Source: CAYNFR01 sp964616755
GTDB lineage: Bacteria > Bacteroidota > Bacteroidia > Chitinophagales > Saprospiraceae
NCBI GenBank assembly: GCA_964616755.1
Contig: CAZTSI010000002.1
Location: forward strand, 95,251-159,250
Length of the DNA: 64,000 nt
Reading direction: 5' to 3'
Positions within the stretch are counted from its first letter, which is position 1. Each line of letters begins with the position of its first letter. Below are positions 16,925-25,000 of the stretch, piece after piece. The notes beneath the pieces were generated by a model, which had not been told where the DNA came from, ran no database searches, and saw nothing but the letters and a program-made list of their open reading frames with translations. The position numbers and the translations under genes are program-made.

Positions 16925-18310
16925 CTAACCTCCAATGATAATCATATTAGATCCACCAAAATCCATATTCGCAGGCCCATCATCTGGTTTGATCTTTTGA
17001 AGATTTTGAAGGTCGTAAGCCTTTTTTGCCTCTTGCCAATTTCTAATTCGCTCAATGGCTTGATCGCGAAGTGTGAGATTTAAATATTGAGTTTCAATAT
17101 ATTTACTTTCTGGTTTAGTCAACAAAATTTCATCATTGACATCTAGACCTGCTGCAATAATAATATGATCTTGGTTGTATGGACCAGGCAACACTTCTTG
17201 CATAACTATATTTCCATCAACCCTTTTATACACATAACTTATACTATCAGAATAGTACGCGTCCAAAGGAATTGACAAGACTTCATTATATTCATATATA
17301 ATGATTTCATTTGTCGTGCTCATGGCGGGGCGCATGACTTCATCAAATTCGTTCACCTCTATTGTTACCTCAAAAACTTTTGCGTCTTGATTACGTAATT
17401 CTTGACCTATGTTAGCCACATTGGTAATTTGACCTGAAAAGGACTTTTCAGGAAATGCATCTAACTTTATCTTGACCAGCTGTCCTTTGGTTATTTGGCT
17501 TATATCTACCTCATTAACATAAGCTATGGTTATCATCTTAGACAAATCTGGCAACTCCGCAACGACTGAATTCCAGGCGCTTACTTGTGAGCCGGGGCCC
17601 TTCTTTCCTTCCCACGAACTGGCATAAATTAACATGCCATCTTCGGGGGCCATAATCGAAAACTGTGCACTTAAAGTGGACATCGTATTGAGCTTAGTAT
17701 TGAGCTGCTTCAAATTGGTTGCAACTTCTAAGACTTTTGCATCATTCTGGATTCGGATAAGCTCCATTTTACTGCGCAATTGGCGAAGATTTCTCTCCGA
17801 CTTTTCTAATGTAAGTTTTGACTGATCAAGCACCATCTGGGATTCATAAATATTCTTTTCCATTTCGAGCCTTTCGGTTTGAATATTGAATTCAATATCA
17901 GCTATTTGATCTCGGATTTCCTTAATCGATATGGCTGTATCTATCATCGTTTGATCAAGGCGCGTTTGTTCCTTTTCAATTTCTGAGGTAACAGTTTGCA
18001 TTTGATTTGCTAATTCTGTGCGCTCAAGACTCCCAATATAGTCACCTTTCTTTACTGTTGTACCTTCAGGAATTAAATCCTTGATGCTCGTTTGCCAAAT
18101 TCCTGCAGCATTCATGCCGTCAGGCGCGCGAATTTTTAAGGACTTCTTCGCTTTCAATTCACCACTCGCATGAATCGATTGCTTAAAAATCTCTGTGCTT
18201 GGATTGGTTGTTATATAATTTACTTTCGCCACTGTGCCACGGCTAATATAATACCAAGCCAAAGCGGCAATAACGACGCCCCCTATCCCGTATACAATTC
18301 TTTTATTCAT
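16925..18310 (-). CDS. HlyD/MacA-type periplasmic adaptor protein
   Basis: A 461-residue membrane fusion protein with one N-terminal anchor (about 5-23), a lipoyl/barrel-sandwich region split around a long coiled-coil hairpin (about 105-215), and a beta-barrel domain with the usual IVxxKGDYIGSLE type lipoyl motif. It bridges the inner membrane permease and the outer membrane channel. It is the first gene of the three-gene export unit. A possible -7 element TACTTTTG lies at 18489-18496. Confidence 0.88.
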   Translation of the reverse strand: MNKRIVYGIGGVVIAALAWYYISRGTVAKVNYITTNPSTEIFKQSIHASGELKAKKSLKIRAPDGMNAAGIWQTSIKDLIPEGTTVKKGDYIGSLERTELANQMQTVTSEIEKEQTRLDQTMIDTAISIKEIRDQIADIEFNIQTERLEMEKNIYESQMVLDQSKLTLEKSERNLRQLRSKMELIRIQNDAKVLEVATNLKQLNTKLNTMSTLSAQFSIMAPEDGMLIYASSWEGKKGPGSQVSAWNSVVAELPDLSKMITIAYVNEVDISQITKGQLVKIKLDAFPEKSFSGQITNVANIGQELRNQDAKVFEVTIEVNEFDEVMRPAMSTTNEIIIYEYNEVLSIPLDAYYSDSISYVYKRVDGNIVMQEVLPGPYNQDHIIIAAGLDVNDEILLTKPESKYIETQYLNLTLRDQAIERIRNWQEAKKAYDLQNLQKIKPDDGPANMDFGGSNMIIIGG

Positions 18311-18592
18311 ACTACACTATTTTAATATTGGGTTTGCCTTAAAACGTTTCCTTCTCGCCATTTGTGATTTACAACCTAACATCACCATCTAACATCGGAT
18401 ATCTCTATCGACAAAATCTCATATAGTTATAGCACAACTCGATAAAAATACAAATGCCAACCAGCCCCTAAACATTCAAGTGCTTTCGCAAAAGTATCCT
18501 TAATTATGGTTCCTTTTACTAACGAATTGTTAAAACCATAAAGTACTTAGATTCCGAATATCAAAAGGAATTCATTTTCTACCTGCTAAAAC
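18311..18592. other. Intergenic region between the Res gene and the HlyD-type operon
   Basis: No gene seen. It holds a minus-strand TACTTTTG (18489-18496) that could be the -7 element of the efflux operon, predicting a leader of about 170 bases. I could not find a terminator for the Res gene. Confidence 0.5.
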
Positions 18593-20407
18593 TCATTGAC
18601 CCTTGCTTAGCCGATCTGCTAGCAATAACAGAAAATGCAGGCAAGCTTTGTATAACTTTACTTTATCATTTGTGATATCCTGCGTCAACCCAGCAATTTG
18701 CACTGTTGCTAGAAATTTATGATCATGTATCCATTCATAGCGACTGTTGAGTTCTGGAAACAAGCGCTTAAGACTGTCAAATCGATAAAATATCAATTGA
18801 TCCATTGCTTGCCGCAACATCGGTTCAGACCAAATGTCTAAACAATTAAAAAGAGGAGTATCCTGATTTCCGGACTCAAGCTCAACGAATCGCGCAAATA
18901 TCGGTAAGGATGTATATCTTACGCCGCTTGTATCTATTGTCGGTATTTGCGTTTGTTCTCCTTTAGGCGCTATTAATCCAACATCTTTTAAGGTTTGATG
19001 CAGAGCGTCTATATAGCTTATCGATTCATCCGTATGATAATATAAGGTCTCACAAATATTGAGTGGATGATCAGTTTCTTGATCAAATTTTCGTTGGAAA
19101 GTTGGCTGCGCACCTTTCCACCTAAAAGGAAAATATCGCGCACCACGTCCAATCAATTGAGCTTCTGATAAAGTGGATATTTGGTTGTCCCTTATGCTTT
19201 TTGATGATGTTGTATACAACTTGACTATGTCGAATAAATTTAGAACATCCCAGCCCTCATTTAACTTATCCACAGCGAAAATCAATCGGTACTTATTGTC
19301 CTTATCCTCTAATGTATTCAACAATAATTGTTGACCTTCAGACTCATCTTTACTGTTAACCACTAAAGTATTTTGTGGTGTAAAACGTTTTCTGACTTTA
19401 TCTATCCACTCTTCCATAGGCATACTAGAAAACATTGCTTCCAATGAAATTTGTGCCGACAGAAGCGCTGCTATGTGCGTCCACTTCTTGATGGTCAGTC
19501 GATCTATATTTTCAAAAAAATCATAATAAGCCCTATTGCTTTCAGAAATCGTTCTTGATTTCAGTAATAGAACTGGCTTACAGTCAATATCATGTTGACT
19601 AAACATTACCTCCCGATATATCTGCAAGAGACATGCACTAAAGGCTCGATCTATGACAGATACATCCAGTTGCAAGACACGTACATTTTTTGAATATCCA
19701 TCTTGTCGAAAACTTTTCAACGGATAGTCGAAAATGATTTTATCGGTATATTTTTTTGCAATTGCGTCATGCGATAGCTCGGCTGTGGCCGTAAATTCAA
19801 GCATCACATTCTTACGATTCAAACGAAAAAGATCCATTACAGTTGACTCCCAAGTTGGGCCTTCCACCATTTTAGTTGCTTTAGTTGATACGTTTATATG
19901 ATGTGCCTCGTCTGACAAAACCACCAAAGGCATCTTCGTCAATTGGTCAAACGTGAGCATATTTTCTTTTGGGAGCATTTTAAGACTGTGTAATCCCTGT
20001 ACAGTGGAGAATAGTATCTCTGCATCCGAGCCCTTTCGAGGATGAAATGCGTGCACTTCCTTTACTTTAAGCGATATTCCGCCTATCTCAAGCCCACTTT
20101 TATTAAACAAATATTTTGTAGCTTGACTGTGTAGAAAGTTCATCTTAGTTTTTTCTACAATACTGGTGCTACTAACTACAAAAACGAAACGTCTAAAACC
20201 TCTTTGATACAATTCAAGTATTGCTGCTGCCATTATCAGCGTCTTTCCACTACCTGTTGCCATATGAAACAGACCATGCTTTGGCTCGGCGGAATCTGAA
20301 TTCAAAAAATAAATCAACTTTTGAATTGCCTTTGCTTGATATGGGCGCAATGGAAATTGTGCATTCAAATTTTGCGCTATATGCAATGGAATTATCAGCT
20401 CTTGCAC
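18593..20407 (-). CDS. Type III restriction Res-like DEAH helicase lacking a nuclease domain
   Basis: SF2 helicase/translocase of the type III restriction (Res) family. Motifs seen: RPYQAKAI (Q-like), Walker A TGSGKT (51-56), DEAH (166-169), TATAE (206-210), NEGWDVLNLFDI (about 383-394) and the arginine finger region EAQLIGRGARYFP (415-427). At 604 residues it is far shorter than typical Res subunits such as EcoP15I (about 970) and the region after about 430 shows no PD-(D/E)XK pattern. The nuclease is inferred to be the preceding 199-residue gene. Start is GTG; an in-frame stop lies just upstream, so no earlier start is possible. Gap of 36 bases after the nuclease gene. Confidence 0.85.
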   Translation of the reverse strand: MQELIIPLHIAQNLNAQFPLRPYQAKAIQKLIYFLNSDSAEPKHGLFHMATGSGKTLIMAAAILELYQRGFRRFVFVVSSTSIVEKTKMNFLHSQATKYLFNKSGLEIGGISLKVKEVHAFHPRKGSDAEILFSTVQGLHSLKMLPKENMLTFDQLTKMPLVVLSDEAHHINVSTKATKMVEGPTWESTVMDLFRLNRKNVMLEFTATAELSHDAIAKKYTDKIIFDYPLKSFRQDGYSKNVRVLQLDVSVIDRAFSACLLQIYREVMFSQHDIDCKPVLLLKSRTISESNRAYYDFFENIDRLTIKKWTHIAALLSAQISLEAMFSSMPMEEWIDKVRKRFTPQNTLVVNSKDESEGQQLLLNTLEDKDNKYRLIFAVDKLNEGWDVLNLFDIVKLYTTSSKSIRDNQISTLSEAQLIGRGARYFPFRWKGAQPTFQRKFDQETDHPLNICETLYYHTDESISYIDALHQTLKDVGLIAPKGEQTQIPTIDTSGVRYTSLPIFARFVELESGNQDTPLFNCLDIWSEPMLRQAMDQLIFYRFDSLKRLFPELNSRYEWIHDHKFLATVQIAGLTQDITNDKVKLYKACLHFLLLLADRLSKGQ

Positions 20408-20443
20408 CTCACAATTATTTTTTGGCCAGCGTCATTCATCATA

Positions 20444-21043
20444 CTAAAGAGATTTATTAAAGCCAAAGCTTTCAATAACAATTCTATCTCCCCACAGAGA
20501 GCGCATCTGCTCTATATCAATAACGACAAAGCTTGATGAGCCATCTTTATTATGTTTAATAGGGCATTCTATATAATCTTCGATAATTTTAGAACTTCTA
20601 CTTCCAGTATCAACGATACGAATTTTGCCATTTTCAATATTTTTGTACAAAGCATCCGTATCAATTAGGGCCCATTTTGTAAAGGCTGTATTCGTCTGCA
20701 AAGAATCTTTATTGCCATTTGTTATGCCATACAAAAAATATTGAGCCTTTAATTTAAAATATTCACTCAACACTCTGTCACTGTGCTTGTTTTGGTCACG
20801 GCGATAACGTATTGTAAAATCTTGAAAGGACTGATAGGCACTTTCTCTAAACCTTTCTTGTACAGAAAAATACTGATCCTGAAATTTAAACACATAATCT
20901 ACCCCCTTATTTATATCGATTTCTGTAGCTCTTCTCAATTGCATTGGTACAGGCATCCATTGCATCGGTGCATAAATATTAGGCAATGCCAATTTTTGAT
21001 GTACATAATTTGTAAACTCTCTATCGTGATGATATGCACTCAT
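20444..21043 (-). CDS. Putative PD-(D/E)XK-like nuclease of a split type III restriction system
   Basis: A 199-residue protein of no recognised family name. Its central part has the feel of a restriction endonuclease core: E41, D43 and D49 in TEIDINKGVDYVF, followed after one short strand pair by VQERFR (61-66), where Q62/E63 and R64 could stand for the (E/Q)xK site, then a later conserved-looking QYFLYGITN (101-109). No membrane segment or signal. It overlaps the methyltransferase gene by four bases (ATGA), so the two are translationally coupled, and it precedes the helicase-only Res. The nuclease role is an inference from position and motif spacing. Confidence 0.55.
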   Translation of the reverse strand: MSAYHHDREFTNYVHQKLALPNIYAPMQWMPVPMQLRRATEIDINKGVDYVFKFQDQYFSVQERFRESAYQSFQDFTIRYRRDQNKHSDRVLSEYFKLKAQYFLYGITNGNKDSLQTNTAFTKWALIDTDALYKNIENGKIRIVDTGSRSSKIIEDYIECPIKHNKDGSSSFVVIDIEQMRSLWGDRIVIESFGFNKSL

Positions 21044-22950
21044 GACGTCAAGGTATAGAATTGCTTATTCAACTGTATATCCTCCTTTGATACTTCTACG
21101 TGCTGATCTTGGATATCATAATAGCTAAGATATAAATTATGCATCCGGATGGCCTCTATCAACGCCTGCTTATAGGCTTGTACATCATTCTTGACAGAAT
21201 CAAAATTCGCAGTAGTATCCAATAGAAAGTGTTCATAAAGGGTTTTATGGATATCACCTAATCCGCTTAAGGTCAGTTCTTCTTTGAGTTGAGTCATGAG
21301 ACCTTGGTATCTATCAAAAAGTTTAGCTTCTATAAAATGCCCTCCGCCAGCCCATGCCACCTCTTTACTTATGCCCGTGGTATCGCCTCGCAAGACATTG
21401 CCCAGTCTAACTGTATTGTCATTTTGACCATAGTCTAATTGCTCGACACCGATAAATCGACGCTCCAACTTCATGGCCACTGCCGCCGTTGTACCACTCC
21501 CAAGATGGTAATCCAACACGATATCCCCAGGGGATGTTGTCATTTCTATAATTCTCTTGAGCAGCGCTTCTGGCTTTTTCCCATTGGCAAATTTAGTTCC
21601 CCCTTCGGAAGCAGCCGCTGTGCTAATATCCACCCACAAATCGCTAGCAAGCACTCCGAAGCTTGGGCCATTTCGCCCCATTATAACCCTTTCGCGCAAG
21701 GGCACAAGTGAACCACCTTGATATACGAGCACTTTCGTCCCTAAGCTATTAGTATATTCTTCTACTATTCCCTTTTCTTTATTCGCCTCTGCAAAGGCCT
21801 TGAATTTCGCGCCAGCCTTTTTTATATTCTTTTCTAAGGAATAAATATCATGCGGATGCTGCAAGCAATACATCTTCAATCTAAAATAGGCCAATTGCCG
21901 CCCTTCAGAGCTATTGCCTACTTCTAAAGATTCTTTTAAAATGTCTTGATACAAGTCTCTGACCACATATGTCTGTCCATCAAATTTGACTTCGTATCTA
22001 TAATTAGCGTTAAAGTCTGCTGCTGTGTAGAAGGGCTTGAACTTGTATTTTGGATCTTTTGCATAAAATAGAATATATTCTTTGACCTTAAATAGGCGCT
22101 CGCCGCGTTTGACATTAATAGCATTGACACCACTCTCTGTGCTTGATTTCAATATGATCGTCTCACGATGTGCCGAACGCCCAAAAATTTCATCACACAG
22201 TACTTTTAAGTAGGCAAATTCACTATCATCTACTTGTATGAAAAAAGCCCCATCGGACGCAAGTAGCCGCCAGGCCAACTCTAGTCTATTTTTCATAAAT
22301 GTGAGCCACGTACTATGCCGGAAGCGGTCATTATATTGAAAACTATCACTGCCTGTATTATATGGTGGGTCGATATATATTAGTTTTATACGATTCTCAT
22401 ACACGGGCAGCAAACTATAAAGTACCAATAAATTATTGCCTTTAAAAATATAACTATCATGTAGTGAGATGTTTTTTGGGACAGCCACGCCTTCGATAGT
22501 ATGGATTTTCCATTGATGAAATACCTTTGGCTCTAATAGTCGTTCGATTTTGGGAGAATCAATTATATCGTGCCAAAAGTCCTCTTCGCTCGATTGATCT
22601 TCCTTGCGTTGGCCACCAACGAGGATGCAATCCTTATACGGAAAATTCAACACCACTTGATCCATTTCACTGATCGCCACTTTGTTAGATACAAGACCAA
22701 TCTTATTGGCATACGAGGTGGCACTTTGTTTAAAATAATCATTGCTCAAAAGCAAAGACCTAAATGTAGCATAATCAAATAAATGAATATCCCCTGAGGA
22801 CTTAAATAAAAGCTTCGCGAGATCAGCATTCTGCTGCAAACAGCGGATTAACTGATCGTCTAATTTTTTTGCCATAGACAATAACTGACTTACGTCAAGA
22901 TCACCAAGTTCATGCCCTAGAAATTGTAATAATGACTTATTCTGCTTCAT
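21040..22950 (-). CDS. Type III Mod-like adenine-specific DNA methyltransferase
   Basis: A 636-residue N6-adenine methyltransferase of the beta class. Motif IV DPPYNTG begins at Asp194 (catalytic DPPY 194-197) and precedes the SAM-binding motif I, LDYHLGSGTTAAV at about 479-491, the order expected of type III Mod subunits. The region between (about 260-440) would contain the target recognition domain. The N-terminal 150 residues are helical and lack known motifs. In type III systems Mod provides sequence recognition for both modification and restriction. It overlaps the metallophosphoesterase gene by 14 bases and the nuclease gene by 4. Confidence 0.92.
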   Translation of the reverse strand: MKQNKSLLQFLGHELGDLDVSQLLSMAKKLDDQLIRCLQQNADLAKLLFKSSGDIHLFDYATFRSLLLSNDYFKQSATSYANKIGLVSNKVAISEMDQVVLNFPYKDCILVGGQRKEDQSSEEDFWHDIIDSPKIERLLEPKVFHQWKIHTIEGVAVPKNISLHDSYIFKGNNLLVLYSLLPVYENRIKLIYIDPPYNTGSDSFQYNDRFRHSTWLTFMKNRLELAWRLLASDGAFFIQVDDSEFAYLKVLCDEIFGRSAHRETIILKSSTESGVNAINVKRGERLFKVKEYILFYAKDPKYKFKPFYTAADFNANYRYEVKFDGQTYVVRDLYQDILKESLEVGNSSEGRQLAYFRLKMYCLQHPHDIYSLEKNIKKAGAKFKAFAEANKEKGIVEEYTNSLGTKVLVYQGGSLVPLRERVIMGRNGPSFGVLASDLWVDISTAAASEGGTKFANGKKPEALLKRIIEMTTSPGDIVLDYHLGSGTTAAVAMKLERRFIGVEQLDYGQNDNTVRLGNVLRGDTTGISKEVAWAGGGHFIEAKLFDRYQGLMTQLKEELTLSGLGDIHKTLYEHFLLDTTANFDSVKNDVQAYKQALIEAIRMHNLYLSYYDIQDQHVEVSKEDIQLNKQFYTLTS

Positions 22951-23467
22951 TGTCCCGATATTTTGTCAGCCCTCTTAGTCCTAAATCGATGGCATTAAGA
23001 TTATTGATCTTCCCGTCATTGATATCAAATTTTAGAAATGTTCTGAACTTATGAAATCCATGATAGCCACATGAGCCTGGGTTCATGTGCAATAAACCAT
23101 TTGACGGATCTCTCATCACTTTTAGAATATGGGAATGACCGGAAATAAACACATCAGGTCTATGTTGTCGGATAGTTGCCAACACTGATCCTTGGTAATG
23201 CCCAGGGTAACCGCCAATATGTGTCATAAACACCTTCAACCCATCAAGGATGAATAGTTGATCCTTAGGAAAAAGGAGCTTAGAAGATGCTCCGTCTATA
23301 TTTCCCCAAACAGCCCTTACTGGCACAAAAAAACTGGCCAATTGTTCGAGAGCATGGTCATTACCAATGTCTCCGGCATGCCAAAGTTCGTCGGCATCTT
23401 GTAAATGCTTCAAGACATCATCCGTTATTTTACCATGTGTGTCCGCGATCAGCACTATTCTTGGCAT
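22937..23467 (-). CDS. YfcE/MJ0936-family metallophosphoesterase
   Basis: A 176-residue calcineurin-like phosphodiesterase. Metal ligands are visible in IADTHG (about 7-12), HAGDIGN, GNIDG, SGHSH and the ending MNPGSC, as in E. coli YfcE and archaeal MJ0936, which hydrolyse phosphodiesters in vitro. Cytoplasmic. It is the first gene of the operon containing the restriction genes and its 3' end overlaps the methyltransferase gene by 14 bases. It is normally a stand-alone housekeeping gene, so the coupling may be accidental or may use its promoter. Confidence 0.9.
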   Translation of the reverse strand: MPRIVLIADTHGKITDDVLKHLQDADELWHAGDIGNDHALEQLASFFVPVRAVWGNIDGASSKLLFPKDQLFILDGLKVFMTHIGGYPGHYQGSVLATIRQHRPDVFISGHSHILKVMRDPSNGLLHMNPGSCGYHGFHKFRTFLKFDINDGKINNLNAIDLGLRGLTKYRDNEAE

Positions 23468-23541
23468 TCTACTTTACATTGGCTTTGGAGGGAGGCTTAA
23501 AAGATTCGTATGTTGAAGACTATCGGACTAAAATAAGAAAA

Positions 23542-23557
23542 GCCCCGACGAAAGGGC
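23542..23557 (-). terminator. Terminator- or attenuator-like hairpin upstream of the metallophosphoesterase/restriction operon
   Basis: On the minus strand GCCC and GGGC (extended by flanking partial pairing) form a short GC-rich stem followed by TTTTC. It lies between the predicted promoter (23651-23680) and the first start codon (23467), so it is either the terminator of the upstream lyase operon or a leader attenuator. Confidence 0.35.
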
Positions 23558-23650
23558 CATTCTTAAGGAATTAATCCAATTTTAGTCTAAATCGTTCCTG
23601 TTTTCAGCAGGATTTATCATAAAGCTATATGCTTATCCAAATTGTTACAA

Positions 23651-23680
23651 CAAATATATAACTCTTCTTTAAGTGACAAA
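23651..23680 (-). promoter_or_regulatory. Promoter TTTG-N18-TATATTTG of the restriction operon
   Basis: On the minus strand -33 TTTG (23677-23680) and -7 TATATTTG (23651-23658) are separated by 18 bases, an exact fit to the Bacteroidota primary-sigma promoter. The predicted leader to the ATG at 23467 is about 175 bases, which is long for this genome. The rest of the 23468-23779 gap holds the hairpin above and no gene. Confidence 0.65.
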
Positions 23681-23779
23681 AGGAAAACTATTATTTCGAA
23701 ATTATTTTTTTAACAATATGATAGGTTTTACTGCTAGAAACCCCAATAAAATTGAAGACACCTCCGACACAGAGCATTT

Positions 23780-24976
23780 CTAAATGTTCGAAACGATTGT
23801 CAAAGCCTCTTCGAGATCCTTCTGAAGGTCATCCGGATGTTCTAGACCTAAGCTGAGACGAATTAATCCTACTTTGATGCCCATAGCCGCAAATTTTTCT
23901 GGTGGCAGCTCCTTTGCATAGCTTATAGAGGGTGAATACACTAGGCTCTCATGTCCACCCCAACTTACTCCTATCTTAAACAACCGCAGTTTTTCTACAA
24001 ATTTTTTGACTACCTCAAGACTATCTGTATTCAATTCGATGCCAAATAGCGCGCCATACCCTGACATCTGCCTTTGCGCAAGTTCGAATTGAGGGAATGA
24101 TTTCAGCCCCGGAAACAAAACTTGCCTCACTCCTTTATGTGCCGCTAAAAAAGCACTTATTTGTAGGGCTGTGTCATGGTGTTGTCTCATACGCATAGGA
24201 AGCGTTCTAAGGCTTCTAAGGATCAGCCATGCTTCGAAAGGCGCCATTTTCGCACCTAAAAGGGCATGTTCTTGAACAATGATCTCATCAATGTCGTTCT
24301 TTTTGCCAATGATGACGCCTGCGACGACATCACTATGACCACACAAATACTTAGATACGCTATGAACCTCGAGATCTATACCGAGTAGTAAAGGTTTCTG
24401 AAAAATTGGGCTAGCCCATGTATTGTCGATCACCGTTCTTATTCCTTTAGATCTTGCCAACTGAGCAATAGCCGCCAAGTCTTGTAGTTCGAAAGTCATT
24501 GATGCTGGACTTTCTAAATAAATCAAACTTGTATTTGGCCGTATAGCCTCTTCAAATTCTTTCAGATGCACCCCTCTAACATAAGTCAAGCTTATGTTGC
24601 ACTTTTCCTTCAAGAACACATTCAGAAAATTATTGGCTGGGCCATAGACGCTATTGATGGTAATGATATGATCTCCCGCCTTTACACAATGCAGTATAGC
24701 TGCTGAGATGGCGCCCATTCCTGATGCACACATCTTGGCTTTTTCTCCATGACACAATTCAGCTATTTTCTCTTCTGCCATCTTTACGGTCGGGTTCATC
24801 AGTCGTGAATAGACGAAATTGTCGGCCATATTATCAAAAGCTTTGTCAATGCCGTCCCAATCTTCAAAGGCAAACAACGAATTTTGATAAATCGGAGGCA
24901 CAATTGCCCCGTGGTGGTCAAAATAAGAATCACCGTCATGACAAAGTCTAGTTTCAAGTTTATCTTTCTCTTTCAT
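23780..24976 (-). CDS. PLP-dependent Cys/Met metabolism (transsulfuration) enzyme
   Basis: A 398-residue fold-type I PLP enzyme of the cystathionine gamma-synthase / beta-lyase / methionine gamma-lyase family. The PLP lysine is in SVSKYLCGHSD; SVYGPANNF and YSRLMNPTV match the cofactor and substrate-binding regions. Whether it makes cystathionine or cleaves C-S bonds cannot be decided from sequence alone. It follows the NhaC gene by 24 bases and is probably the last gene of that operon. Confidence 0.88.
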   Translation of the reverse strand: MKEKDKLETRLCHDGDSYFDHHGAIVPPIYQNSLFAFEDWDGIDKAFDNMADNFVYSRLMNPTVKMAEEKIAELCHGEKAKMCASGMGAISAAILHCVKAGDHIITINSVYGPANNFLNVFLKEKCNISLTYVRGVHLKEFEEAIRPNTSLIYLESPASMTFELQDLAAIAQLARSKGIRTVIDNTWASPIFQKPLLLGIDLEVHSVSKYLCGHSDVVAGVIIGKKNDIDEIIVQEHALLGAKMAPFEAWLILRSLRTLPMRMRQHHDTALQISAFLAAHKGVRQVLFPGLKSFPQFELAQRQMSGYGALFGIELNTDSLEVVKKFVEKLRLFKIGVSWGGHESLVYSPSISYAKELPPEKFAAMGIKVGLIRLSLGLEHPDDLQKDLEEALTIVSNI

Positions 24977-25000
24977 AGTTTCAGTGATCTGTAGGGTTAG

